Below are positions 14,457 through 20,898 of a stretch of 64,000 nucleotides of DNA, piece by piece; position 1 is the stretch's first letter; each line of letters opens with the position of its first letter. Both the position numbers and the translations under genes were made by a program. The DNA is from a virus, in the IMG/VR virus record IMGVR_UViG_3300021401_000003, positions 1 through 64,000 of that record, one strand, 5' to 3'. The notes beneath the pieces are model-generated. The model did no database searches. It saw only the letters and a list, made by a program, of their open reading frames with translations, and had not been told where the DNA came from.

Positions 14457-14994
14457 GCACAATTTTCAATTCATCCACGCAGCACAACAACTGCGCTCGC
14501 ACGTATTTGAACAAGTCCGGGTCGCCGTCCACCAAGTTGGGCAACACGCGGGCCTTTTCCTTGATATACGTGACGGCAAAACCGGGGTCATGCTGCACGA
14601 TGGAATTGGTGTTGTTATACAAGTCGGCCAGCTTGATTTTCTTGGCCGATTTGCCGATGGTGGCCAAGCGAGCCGCTTCCAAGACTTTTCTCTCCATGCG
14701 GTTCAAGTCCGGGTAATTCTGCGGCGTGTATAAGTCGGTCAACTCATGCACAATCAGAGCAATTTCGGTGCCAAACTCGCGCTCCAACTGCCCGAAAGTC
14801 GTTTCGGTATCTTCCAAGGTATCGTGCAAGTGCGCGGCGGCGATTTCGGTTTCGGTGCCACCGTAAGCAGCAACTATGCCAGCCACCGCATCAGTATGCG
14901 TCCAGTATGGGGTGCCGTCATACTTGCGGACTTGTTTAACCGCGTCATGGGCGGCGTGTGCGAAGGCTTGCGCTCTGGTAATCAAATCAGTCAT
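14440..14994 (-). CDS. MESH1/SpoT-like HD hydrolase, possible alarmone hydrolase (184 aa)
   Basis: The metal-binding pattern of the ppGpp hydrolase HD domain is in order: YWTH (His33), HLHDTLEDT (residues 55-63, with the HD pair at 57-58 and ED at 61-62), and KLADLYNN (121-128, Asp124). Size fits single-domain MESH1-type small alarmone hydrolases (about 180 aa). Known members remove the 3'-pyrophosphate of (p)ppGpp with Mn2+. In a phage it could blunt a stringent response during infection. No synthetase domain is present. Substrate is inferred from motifs only; another nucleotide is possible. It is expressed from its own leaderless early promoter. Confidence 0.8.
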   Translation of the reverse strand: MTDLITRAQAFAHAAHDAVKQVRKYDGTPYWTHTDAVAGIVAAYGGTETEIAAAHLHDTLEDTETTFGQLEREFGTEIALIVHELTDLYTPQNYPDLNRMERKVLEAARLATIGKSAKKIKLADLYNNTNSIVQHDPGFAVTYIKEKARVLPNLVDGDPDLFKYVRAQLLCCVDELKIVLDKPV

Positions 14995-15000
14995 ATTGAT

Positions 15001-15029
15001 ATACTAGCCTGTTAGACGGCTGGCGTCAA
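15001..15029 (-). promoter_or_regulatory. Early promoter, leaderless type
   Basis: Minus strand: TTGACG, 17 bases, TAGTAT, six bases, ATG at 14,994. Confidence 0.8.
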
Positions 15030-15046
15030 GGATTATTTTGCATCCA

Positions 15047-15113
15047 TAACCTGTTGATTACCAGCCACTTGCGCGGGACACCCCGCGTAAGTCCCTCTCC
15101 GAAAGGAACTTAC
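15047..15113 (-). repeat. Multi-hairpin element, copy 3
   Basis: The GC hairpin is CGCGGG-ACAC-CCGCG. The terminal hairpin pairs GTAAGT with ACTTAC, a compensated variant of the usual GTAACC/GGTTAC. Confidence 0.8.
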
Positions 15114-15121
15114 GTTGGCTG

Positions 15122-15337
15122 TTAAATGAAGCGCGAGAGGAACGCCCCCACCCACGCGGGCCAGCTAAAGGCCACAAAGAAGAACACCGCAACCAGAGCG
15201 ATGAACCTGACAACGCGGGAACGGTTGCCGAAGTCGCGTTTTTCGAGGGAGTTGATTGCCGTGAATCCGACCACCGCGCCGATGAGCAGGTAAAACAGGG
15301 CGAAGGCGAACAGGATGGGGAATAGGTATTGTGTCAT
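15122..15337 (-). CDS. Two-pass membrane protein (71 aa)
   Basis: Hydrophobic segments at residues 3-29 and 43-67 are separated by a basic loop. Size and topology would fit a class II holin, but the only lysin candidate is in a separate transcript about 1 kb downstream. Co-transcribed with the gene at 15,334 (four-base overlap). Confidence 0.65.
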   Translation of the reverse strand: MTQYLFPILFAFALFYLLIGAVVGFTAINSLEKRDFGNRSRVVRFIALVAVFFFVAFSWPAWVGAFLSRFI

Positions 15338-15531
15338 AAGGTTTCGAGGTTAAGGTTCCAATTTTGTTTGGCGAATCTGCGTAGCGGGTGCAATCCACGT
15401 TCGCCGACATGGAAAGAGTAAAACGGTTGCTTGGTATCGGGCGGGTAGATTTTGACCGTGGACGCCTTTGTATAGTCCAAACGGAATCCCTGCCGTGCGA
15501 GTGCTTTTAGTAACTGCGGAACGTCTTTCAT
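15334..15531 (-). CDS. HicA-like small protein without the catalytic His (65 aa)
   Basis: The pattern LLKALARQGFRLDYTKAS… followed by strands and a final helix resembles the dsRBD-like fold of HicA toxins. The GSHH motif with the catalytic His is replaced by ASTV, so it is probably not an mRNA interferase. No HicB-like antitoxin is adjacent. The family assignment is tentative. Confidence 0.4.
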   Translation of the reverse strand: MKDVPQLLKALARQGFRLDYTKASTVKIYPPDTKQPFYSFHVGERGLHPLRRFAKQNWNLNLETL

Positions 15532-15537
15532 GGTGTA

Positions 15538-15566
15538 AGAGTATAGGGCTATTGCCCGGTTGTCAA
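15538..15566 (-). promoter_or_regulatory. Early promoter, leaderless type
   Basis: Minus strand: TTGACA, 17 bases, TACTCT, six bases, ATG at 15,531. Confidence 0.85.
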
Positions 15567-15570
15567 GGGA

Positions 15571-16080
15571 TTAAATGTCCAGATAGAGGCAATCGTAATC
15601 CACGACAATCGGCAACAGCGAGCCATCCAGAATCAACAGATTCTCGCGGTGCAAATCCCAGACGGTAATGCCCGCCTCCTCACACCTTTTGACGATTTCG
15701 CTTTTCATGGCGTAAAAGAATGTGTCATGTTCGCAACTCCAACCAAGCTGGATTGCCTTGACGAAACGGCAGACCAGCGCATACCCCTTGGAATGAATCC
15801 AGTAAACCTTGGGCGTCAGTGTGCGGTAAACGGGATTGTCCAACAGGGGCTTGACTTTCTCGTTAAACGCCGTGCTGCTGATTTTGATGACGAAACGGCC
15901 AATGCGGTAGCAGTAGCTATAGGCACCGCTGGCAAAGAATTTCAACCCCTGACTTTCCAGCCATGCGCGGGCAGTGTCTTTGAAGTTGTATGTGTCCTCG
16001 ATTTGAATGGATTCGAGATGCGCGATGATGCGCTTAATCCGAAGGCGGGTGCTGGTTCCGGGCGTAGTGTTGTTATTCAT
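15571..16080 (-). CDS. Small protein-kinase-like protein (169 aa)
   Basis: Kinase motifs occur in order: a glycine-loop-like ASGAYSYCY (residues 50-58), VIK with Lys66, then WDLHRENLLI (141-150) containing the D-x4-N catalytic loop, and VVDYD (159-163) at the position of the DFG aspartate. The fold is much shorter than a Ser/Thr kinase (about 260 aa), resembling compact phage or APH-like kinases. It could phosphorylate host proteins or a small molecule. Key residues are present, so activity is plausible. A degenerate kinase-like segment also occurs in the tape-measure protein. Confidence 0.72.
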   Translation of the reverse strand: MNNNTTPGTSTRLRIKRIIAHLESIQIEDTYNFKDTARAWLESQGLKFFASGAYSYCYRIGRFVIKISSTAFNEKVKPLLDNPVYRTLTPKVYWIHSKGYALVCRFVKAIQLGWSCEHDTFFYAMKSEIVKRCEEAGITVWDLHRENLLILDGSLLPIVVDYDCLYLDI

Positions 16081-16086
16081 GTGAAG

Positions 16087-16115
16087 ATATTAGTTGAATA
16101 ATCGCACCGTGTCAA
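16087..16115 (-). promoter_or_regulatory. Early promoter, leaderless type
   Basis: Minus strand: TTGACA, 17 bases, TAATAT, six bases, ATG at 16,080. Confidence 0.85.
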
Positions 16116-16148
16116 GGGAATATTTTGCATAAATGAATCAATCTTCAT

Positions 16149-16214
16149 AAGTGTTTGAGGCGCAGGCACTTGCGGCGGGCCACCCGCGTAACCCCCTGAG
16201 TTGCAGAGAGTTAC
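16149..16214 (-). repeat. Multi-hairpin element, copy 4
   Basis: AAGTG…CACTT hairpin, GC hairpin and GTAAC…GTTAC hairpin. It lies at the 3' end of the predicted non-coding transcript instead of a protein gene. Confidence 0.75.
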
Positions 16215-16407
16215 GAAACTAGCGCCGTCACGACCTACGCCGTCCCCTCCGGTGTTATCCAGAGGACGGGAGTTGCACCCGTCTTATCACGACAATTTCT
16301 TTAAATTGGTGGAGACTATCGCGCCCCGCTACGCCGGATTTTTACCGGAAGGTGCTACATTTTGGCTACAGTCTTGAAACATTTTGCCTACAGTCCGCAC
16401 TCTCAAC
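16215..16407 (-). ncRNA. Predicted structured non-coding RNA B (about 190 nt plus hairpin element)
   Basis: A promoter at 16,414-16,441 predicts a transcript starting near 16,407 with no credible gene (longest ATG frame about 17 codons). In transcript order it has two 17-base direct repeats (GACTGTAGsCAAAATGT), then hairpins CCGG-TAAAAAT-CCGG, CAATTT-AAAG-AAATTG, GACGGG-TGCAACT-CCCGTC and CCTCTGG-ATAACA-CCGGAGG. The GACGGG hairpin competes with a CCGTCC…GGACGG pairing, so the RNA may switch between two folds. It ends in hairpin element copy 4. It is not a tRNA: no acceptor stem or cloverleaf closes. Confidence 0.55.
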
Positions 16408-16413
16408 ATCTAT

Positions 16414-16441
16414 ACTCTAGCAGATTATTTTAATCTGTCAA
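16414..16441 (-). promoter_or_regulatory. Early-type promoter for non-coding RNA B
   Basis: Minus strand: TTGACA, 16 bases, TAGAGT. No start codon with a usable frame follows at the expected position. Confidence 0.65.
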
Positions 16442-16560
16442 GAAAAATCATGCCGTATTATCGTTTAATGTCGCCCCGGCTGGGGATTGTCCTAGCGCAT
16501 TATGTATAAGGGGACAGCCCATGCTCGCTTCAAAGTCCCGCCACATTCTCTAGGTCAGAC

Positions 16561-16674
16561 AGTTGGTTTTTGTGACCGCGTTTAACCGCCTGTATCGAGT
16601 CCCTACTGACCGATTACCACGCCACGCGAGGCATCATTGTTCATCTACTTACCCGATACCACCCATAACCAACT
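16561..16674 (-). ncRNA. Predicted structured non-coding RNA A (114 nt)
   Basis: The 5' end predicted from the promoter (six bases after the -10) is base 16,674, exactly the first base of an 8-bp closing helix: AGTTGGTT pairs with AACCAACT at 16,561-16,568. Inside is a second helix (GTATCGGGT with ACTCGATAC, one G-U), and two small hairpins (ATGCC…GGCGT and GCG…CGC). There is no credible reading frame. It lies directly downstream of the CCA-adding-enzyme gene. No known RNA class was recognised (not tRNA, tmRNA, RNase P or 6S by eye). Sequence 3' of it (16,445-16,560) holds another imperfect hairpin. Confidence 0.65.
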
Positions 16675-16680
16675 ATAAAG

Positions 16681-16708
16681 ATACTAACAGATTTGCCCGG
16701 AACGTCAA
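16681..16708 (-). promoter_or_regulatory. Early-type promoter for non-coding RNA A
   Basis: Minus strand: TTGACG, 16 bases, TAGTAT, then six bases to the first paired base of the RNA. Confidence 0.7.
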
Positions 16709-16716
16709 GAACTATT

Positions 16717-17406
16717 TTAAACTTTCTCAACTGTCGGCTTGAGCCATATCCCGCGCTCACCCAACAGGCCGAACAAATCAAATTCATCCAGCAAGCGCAG
16801 AGCCTTGCCCGTGTCAGCGGCGAACATCTTCAAGGATTCTTCGCGGATACGCTCGGTTGAGACGTTCGCAAAGTGCTTGTAATTACAGCAGAACCCGTGC
16901 ATGGCATTGGCCGTATTGCGCTCAATCCTGAATCCCTTGGTAATGGCGAAACGGATTGCACGAATCACGCGCAACGCATCTTCCCCGAAACGCACACGCG
17001 GGTCGCCTACACAGCGAATCAGTCTGTCCGTAATGTCTTCAATCCCCTTGTGCGGGTCGAGAACATCGAACTCGTTCGCGGCGTTTACGGCAATCGCGTT
17101 CATCGTGAAGTCACGACGGGCGAGGTCATCAAAGATTGTGCCAATCGTGACGCTCTCAGGGCGGCGACCGTCGGTATAACAGCCATCCTTACGACAAAGG
17201 ACGTAATCTGCCGAGCCGAGTGCGGGGACGTTGGCACGTATAGTGAAAAATTCGGGTGTTTCGAGGAAAATCTTTCCCCCGAGCGCAATAATCGTTTCGC
17301 GCATGGAATCAAACGAAGGGGCTTCAACGGCGAAATCCATATCCTTGGACTTGACGCCCAAGAATGTATCTCTCACACTTCCGCCCACTCTGAAAATCTT
17401 ATTCAT
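16717..17406 (-). CDS. Class II tRNA nucleotidyltransferase / poly(A) polymerase homologue (229 aa)
   Basis: Motifs of the class II family occur in order: GGSVRD (residues 8-13), DMD (22-24, catalytic carboxylates), a third acidic residue near SADY (about 67), RRDFTMNA (97-104), and the nucleotide-selecting EDALR (142-146). Family enzymes add CCA to tRNA 3' ends or poly(A) to RNA. At 229 residues it keeps head and neck but lacks most of the body and tail domains of bacterial CCA enzymes (about 400 aa), so tRNA binding may differ. No tRNA gene is visible in the window. The adjacent non-coding RNAs are possible substrates, but this is only inference. Own early promoter. Confidence 0.85.
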   Translation of the reverse strand: MNKIFRVGGSVRDTFLGVKSKDMDFAVEAPSFDSMRETIIALGGKIFLETPEFFTIRANVPALGSADYVLCRKDGCYTDGRRPESVTIGTIFDDLARRDFTMNAIAVNAANEFDVLDPHKGIEDITDRLIRCVGDPRVRFGEDALRVIRAIRFAITKGFRIERNTANAMHGFCCNYKHFANVSTERIREESLKMFAADTGKALRLLDEFDLFGLLGERGIWLKPTVEKV

Positions 17407-17413
17407 TCCACTT

Positions 17414-17442
17414 ATCCTATGGGATTAGGCCCGAACTGTCAA
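17414..17442 (-). promoter_or_regulatory. Early promoter, nearly leaderless
   Basis: Minus strand: TTGACA, 17 bases, TAGGAT, seven bases, ATG at 17,406. The -35 contains the stop codon of the upstream gene. Confidence 0.8.
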
Positions 17443-17666
17443 GGATTTATTCGCTTGGTGTAGGATTTGATATAGGGTTTCAGGTCAGAGGCAATAGACG
17501 CGGCAATCGCGTCAACTTCACCTTGACCGGCAGAATGGCCGCGTTCGTAGGCAGCGAATTCAATGTATTGAATGAATTCGGGCGGCAAGTCGTGATATTC
17601 AGCCTGCTTCCGTGCTGCGGCGTCCGCGTCCGCTTTGTCAACCATCGCTTGTAATTCTTTAGTCAT
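17439..17666 (-). CDS. Hypothetical helical protein (75 aa)
   Basis: Charged N-terminal helix (residues 3-24) and a second helical region. The stop TGA is part of the TTGACA of the next promoter. No family recognised. Confidence 0.65.
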   Translation of the reverse strand: MTKELQAMVDKADADAAARKQAEYHDLPPEFIQYIEFAAYERGHSAGQGEVDAIAASIASDLKPYIKSYTKRINP

Positions 17667-17672
17667 GCTTAG

Positions 17673-17700
17673 AAGATAGCAGAATTTGCACCATTGTCAA
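17673..17700 (-). promoter_or_regulatory. Early promoter, leaderless type
   Basis: Minus strand: TTGACA, 16 bases, TATCTT, six bases, ATG at 17,666. Confidence 0.85.
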
Positions 17701-17711
17701 GAACTATATCT

Positions 17712-17773
17712 CGTTGTCCATCAAGGACTTGCGCGGGTGCCCCTGCGTAACCCGTTGTGGCTCAGTGGGTTAC
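17712..17773 (-). repeat. Multi-hairpin element, copy 5
   Basis: GC hairpin plus GTAACCC…GGGTTAC hairpin, between the gene at 17,786 and the promoter of the gene at 17,439. Confidence 0.8.
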
Positions 17774-17785
17774 GAGGTTTGCCGC

Positions 17786-18118
17786 TTACAGCGAGAACCA
17801 GTAGCGTTTGCTGTGGCCGGTGCCGGTGAACTTGATTGCGCCGGAATTGCGGAGTTGCTTGACAGTTTGGGTGAGGGTATGGCGGGTGTAGGTGGTATAG
17901 CCGGATTCCTGAATTGCCGTTTCGATTTGCGTGACCGTCATCCCTTGGGCCTTGCGGGTGGGGAGGACATTAACGACGAGCTTTTGCAGCGGGAACGGAT
18001 TGCGGGGCAACTGGCAGTTGGTCGCCCCCACCGTCCGATAGTTGGCGCGGAGATTGTCGGCGATGGTGAGGATTGCGGAGATGACGTTGGAATTCAGACC
18101 GAGCGTGTTGTTTTTCAT
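17786..18118 (-). CDS. Predicted winged-helix DNA-binding protein (110 aa)
   Basis: Residues 60-110 read as a winged helix: MTVTQIETAIQ, then THTLTQTVKQLRNSG-like recognition helix (TRHTLTQTVKQLRNSGAI) and a short wing (FTGTGHSKRYWFSL). A small transcriptional regulator is likely. The N-terminal half is unassigned. It has a leader of about 40 bases, unlike most neighbours. Confidence 0.6.
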   Translation of the reverse strand: MKNNTLGLNSNVISAILTIADNLRANYRTVGATNCQLPRNPFPLQKLVVNVLPTRKAQGMTVTQIETAIQESGYTTYTRHTLTQTVKQLRNSGAIKFTGTGHSKRYWFSL

Positions 18119-18164
18119 ATTCGTTATTTTTCTTCTGTCAGGCGTGATTGCCTTTGATGTAGAA

Positions 18165-18192
18165 AGAATAACAGAATTTTGTTTTGAGTCAA
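18165..18192 (-). promoter_or_regulatory. Early promoter with a leader
   Basis: Minus strand: TTGACT, 16 bases, TATTCT. The start codon at 18,118 is about 40 bases downstream. Confidence 0.7.
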
Positions 18193-18231
18193 GGTATTTA
18201 TCGAATTTTATTGAAGTATTTTTCGAGACAC

Positions 18232-18297
18232 AAGTTGTTGACTATCAAGGGTTTGCACGGGACGCCCCGCGTAACCTCCTCTGTGGCAAGGGGTTAC
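18232..18297 (-). repeat. Multi-hairpin element, copy 6
   Basis: TTGACTATCAA hairpin, GC hairpin and GTAACC…GGTTAC hairpin, following the gene at 18,318. Confidence 0.8.
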
Positions 18298-18317
18298 GGG
18301 GTTTGTTTCAGCAGGTT

Positions 18318-18545
18318 CTATGCCACCTTGCGGGCCACGCTCTTGATGTCAGCAAGGTAGGTGTCGCCATATTCCCCGTCCGGGCACATGGGGGACGTGA
18401 CGAAACAAAAGACGCGGGCGAAGGGATTCGCGGCCTCTTTGTCAGGGGCTTGATAGTGTTTCAGGACTTTCCACGTCCACGAACCGTTAGACCACGTTTC
18501 GTAAGGATTGGAAACCGGGCGGGTTTTGGCACATTCGTTTTTCAT
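18318..18545 (-). CDS. Hypothetical protein (75 aa)
   Basis: Single-gene transcript with leaderless start. Aromatic-rich, several Cys; no family recognised. Confidence 0.6.
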   Translation of the reverse strand: MKNECAKTRPVSNPYETWSNGSWTWKVLKHYQAPDKEAANPFARVFCFVTSPMCPDGEYGDTYLADIKSVARKVA

Positions 18546-18551
18546 GGTGAG

Positions 18552-18580
18552 AGGATAGCTGTTTAGTTACGGGTTGTCAA
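18552..18580 (-). promoter_or_regulatory. Early promoter, leaderless type
   Basis: Minus strand: TTGACA, 17 bases, TATCCT, six bases, ATG at 18,545. Confidence 0.85.
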
Positions 18581-18583
18581 GGT

Positions 18584-19012
18584 TTATTTCACACTCCAAA
18601 GCGGGACGGTGAAGTCATCAGCGAATTTGTGTTTGTTAGACCACGATTCACGCGACAGGAAAACGCCGACACATTGAGCCGTGGCGATGCGTTTGGTGAC
18701 TTCCTCACGGATGATTCGCAGCGTGTTACCGGAGCAAATCAGGTCATCAATGATGATATATCGCTCGCTGGATTCAACCCCTTCAAGATTGGAGCCGAAA
18801 TGGTTGCCGTCATCCTTGCGAACCATGAGCATATTCTTTTTGAGCTTCATGGCGATGATGGGGGCAATCAACGCCCCGGACATTCCACGAAAGGCGATTG
18901 CATCAAACTCAACTTCGGAATCCTTAATGAGCTTGACCAGTTTGGTTACGGTTTCCGGCAACCGGGCAACGTCAACCAGATGTTTCAGATAGTCAGAACG
19001 AATGGCGGGCAT
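18584..19012 (-). CDS. Phosphoribosyltransferase (142 aa)
   Basis: Residues 86-97 (IIIDDLICSGNT) are the PRPP-binding motif of type I phosphoribosyltransferases. The upstream strand-helix FDAIAFRGMSGALIAPIIA and the KDDGNHFG flexible loop also fit. Such enzymes join PRPP to a base in purine or pyrimidine salvage; the exact base cannot be told. The ATG four bases after the preceding stop is used instead of a longer frame. Confidence 0.8.
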   Translation of the reverse strand: MPAIRSDYLKHLVDVARLPETVTKLVKLIKDSEVEFDAIAFRGMSGALIAPIIAMKLKKNMLMVRKDDGNHFGSNLEGVESSERYIIIDDLICSGNTLRIIREEVTKRIATAQCVGVFLSRESWSNKHKFADDFTVPLWSVK

Positions 19013-19016
19013 AGTA

Positions 19017-19187
19017 TTAGGAGAGTTGGTTTTCGATTTCGACAATCACGTTGCGGTGCTGGGAAATGCCAACGTGTTTTTCCATCACCAGAAAACGCTC
19101 GATGGAACCATAGGACACGCGGCCAGTGAAGACCTTGCGGTATTTTACGCCGCCCAATTTGTAAACCAGAATGGTGTTTTTATTCAT
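19017..19187 (-). CDS. Hypothetical small protein (56 aa)
   Basis: First gene of the phosphoribosyltransferase operon, leaderless start. Basic beta-rich protein of unknown function. Confidence 0.6.
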   Translation of the reverse strand: MNKNTILVYKLGGVKYRKVFTGRVSYGSIERFLVMEKHVGISQHRNVIVEIENQLS

Positions 19188-19193
19188 GTGTAA

Positions 19194-19222
19194 AGAGTAT
19201 CGGAATTGTTTGCGGTTGTCAA
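19194..19222 (-). promoter_or_regulatory. Early promoter, leaderless type
   Basis: Minus strand: TTGACA, 17 bases, TACTCT, six bases, ATG at 19,187. Confidence 0.85.
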
Positions 19223-19230
19223 GGAAAATT

Positions 19231-19581
19231 TCAGCCGTAAATTACTTCACCAAAGGCGGCGAGTTGGGCAAAGGCGTCGAAGTCGAAGGCGTCAGACTGA
19301 CAAAGCCAGTTGTCCCAATCTTCCCAGTTGGCACTGAAAGGCGGTTGCGTCAAACCCTTGGGCCATTTGGTAGGGTCGAACAGCAGCGGGAACGCGGCAA
19401 TCAGTTTGGCCTTGTCCAAGTCATAGGTTTTGCCGTCCTCCGTGTCCACAAATTCAAATTCCATCTTCTTATAATCCCAGCCACGGCATTTCAGCGTCAT
19501 ACCGGCTTCGGGGTGGTTGTCCATGATGGCGCGGACAATCTTTTCAACGGTTTCGTCAGGGATGACTAAGGTAATATTCAT
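19231..19581 (-). CDS. Hypothetical acidic protein (116 aa)
   Basis: Acidic, tryptophan-rich C-terminal half (WEDWDNWLC). Possibly a DNA mimic or decoy by charge, but no family is recognised. Single-gene transcript. Confidence 0.65.
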   Translation of the reverse strand: MNITLVIPDETVEKIVRAIMDNHPEAGMTLKCRGWDYKKMEFEFVDTEDGKTYDLDKAKLIAAFPLLFDPTKWPKGLTQPPFSANWEDWDNWLCQSDAFDFDAFAQLAAFGEVIYG

Positions 19582-19587
19582 GTGTAG

Positions 19588-19616
19588 AGATTAGCGGATT
19601 GATTACCGCTTGTCAA
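19588..19616 (-). promoter_or_regulatory. Early promoter, leaderless type
   Basis: Minus strand: TTGACA, 17 bases, TAATCT, six bases, ATG at 19,581. Confidence 0.85.
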
Positions 19617-19617
19617 G

Positions 19618-19929
19618 TTAAAAATCTTGGTTAATTGTGTTCAAATCGGCTTGCCAGCGGGCTAACCTGTCGCCTGCTTTTCTCAGGGCAATGCAAGCGG
19701 CCATGTGGGGATGTTTATGGGTCGCCTGAAATGATATGGCTTCGCCCAAGCTAACCGAAAAATGAAAATCAGTATCGTCATACAAACTGCATGAGATATG
19801 ACACTTGCCCCTTGTCCAAGTCGCGTTGACGTTGCTGTCATCGGGCAATTTAATGCAGTTCATTTGCCACCCGTCGCCCAAAGTGGCACGAATGCGGCTA
19901 TCACGTTTCATGGCAGTTTCCAATGTCAT
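19618..19929 (-). CDS. Hypothetical protein (103 aa)
   Basis: A beta-rich middle is followed by a C-terminal helix (residues 75-98). No family recognised. Leaderless start. Confidence 0.65.
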   Translation of the reverse strand: MTLETAMKRDSRIRATLGDGWQMNCIKLPDDSNVNATWTRGKCHISCSLYDDTDFHFSVSLGEAISFQATHKHPHMAACIALRKAGDRLARWQADLNTINQDF

Positions 19930-19935
19930 AGGGAT

Positions 19936-19963
19936 AGAGTATCAGAGTTTAAGGGATTGTCAA
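19936..19963 (-). promoter_or_regulatory. Early promoter, leaderless type
   Basis: Minus strand: TTGACA, 16 bases, TACTCT, six bases, ATG at 19,929. Confidence 0.85.
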
Positions 19964-19970
19964 GCTTTCT

Positions 19971-20036
19971 AAGTCGTTGACTATCAGGCACTTGCGCGGG
20001 GCGTCCCGCGTAAACAGTTGACTATCAACAGGTTAC
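19971..20036 (-). repeat. Multi-hairpin element, copy 7
   Basis: AAGT…ACTT hairpin, GC hairpin and GTAAAC…GGTTAC hairpin. The stop of the gene at 20,033 is inside the first stem. Confidence 0.8.
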
Positions 20037-20317
20037 GCTCTCAACTGCGCCCAAACTTCGTGGGCAATCTTGATGGACTTGGCATAGATTTTACTCTTGT
20101 GGGCCGCACCGGAGCAATTTTCATTCACCCATTGAATATCCTGCGCGTCAAGCATCAGGCAAACTTCATCCATGATTGCCGCCTCAATCGTGCTTTCAAT
20201 CCACAGGGCGAAGTTGTCAACGTGATTGACCAGCGCACGGAGTTTGGCTTCGGGATGTTTCAGAGCAGCTTTCTTGCCAATCTGCATCAACTGGGCTTCG
20301 TATCTTTCAGCGTTCAT
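20033..20317 (-). CDS. Hypothetical helical protein (94 aa)
   Basis: Predicted all-helical. Overlaps the upstream small gene by 11 bases. No family recognised. Confidence 0.65.
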   Translation of the reverse strand: MNAERYEAQLMQIGKKAALKHPEAKLRALVNHVDNFALWIESTIEAAIMDEVCLMLDAQDIQWVNENCSGAAHKSKIYAKSIKIAHEVWAQLRA

Positions 20318-20435
20318 TTTGACCTTTGTGTTTGGGGTGGCGGGTGTAAGCCTTTTTGCTTTTGACGATACGGGAAGCGGGATTGAAGTCCCATTGTTTC
20401 CGAACCGATTTTATGATTGAGATTTGCTTACTCAT
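20307..20435 (-). CDS. Small basic protein (42 aa)
   Basis: Very basic peptide (many Lys, Arg) placed six bases after a -10. Possibly nucleic-acid binding. Too short for family assignment. Confidence 0.6.
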   Translation of the reverse strand: MSKQISIIKSVRKQWDFNPASRIVKSKKAYTRHPKHKGQNER

Positions 20436-20441
20436 AGGCAA

Positions 20442-20469
20442 AGTGTATCAGGTTTCGTCAGGTTGTCAA
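20442..20469 (-). promoter_or_regulatory. Early promoter, leaderless type
   Basis: Minus strand: TTGACA, 16 bases, TACACT, six bases, ATG at 20,435. Confidence 0.8.
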
Positions 20470-20474
20470 GGGAA

Positions 20475-20510
20475 AAGAAAAAACCCGTCACGCTCCGAAC
20501 GCGACGGGTC
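20475..20510 (-). terminator. Rho-independent terminator
   Basis: On the minus strand a stem ACCCGTC-GCG…CGT-GACGGGT is followed by a run of T. It ends the transcript of the gene at 20,530. Confidence 0.85.
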
Positions 20511-20529
20511 AACTACGGCCTAATTTCGC

Positions 20530-20898
20530 TTAGGCGGCGGCAGGTTGTGCGGTGAGTGTTTTGGCGTGGGTCTTGTAGCCTTCCGGCGACAGAACCGCGA
20601 AACCGGAGAAACGAACCTTGCGGACGCGGGAAAAGCGGAACGTCAGATATTCCTTGTCGCGGCTCGTATCAATCGCGGTAAACACCGCATTGCCCGCCGC
20701 CGAAGTCCACTTGTGGGTAACGGGGTGGCCGATGACGTTGTAACGCTGGACGGGAAGATTCGGGTGGCGGGAATCAGCCGGGGCGTAGGTCACGCGGTAG
20801 GTGGGAATGAAACGGTAGCCATTGGCGAGCATGGTGCCGAGAACGGCGAGGCCGATGATGAGCAGGAGGATGGAACTGATTAGGAGGTTTGGATTCAT
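20530..20898 (-). CDS. Membrane-anchored protein (122 aa)
   Basis: N-terminal membrane helix (residues 5-26), then an extracytoplasmic or cytoplasmic beta-rich domain. It has its own promoter with a ~36-base leader and its own terminator, suggesting strong separate expression. No family recognised. Confidence 0.7.
   Translation of the reverse strand: MNPNLLISSILLLIIGLAVLGTMLANGYRFIPTYRVTYAPADSRHPNLPVQRYNVIGHPVTHKWTSAAGNAVFTAIDTSRDKEYLTFRFSRVRKVRFSGFAVLSPEGYKTHAKTLTAQPAAA

Noticed and set aside
16215-16330. A tRNA-like T-arm (GACGGG-TGCAACT-CCCGTC) on the minus strand
   Set aside because: No matching acceptor stem, D-arm or 7-base anticodon loop can be drawn around it, so it is kept as a hairpin of a non-coding RNA.
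16873-17463. A 196-codon plus-strand open frame
   Set aside because: It mirrors the CCA-adding-enzyme homologue, whose motifs are unambiguous.
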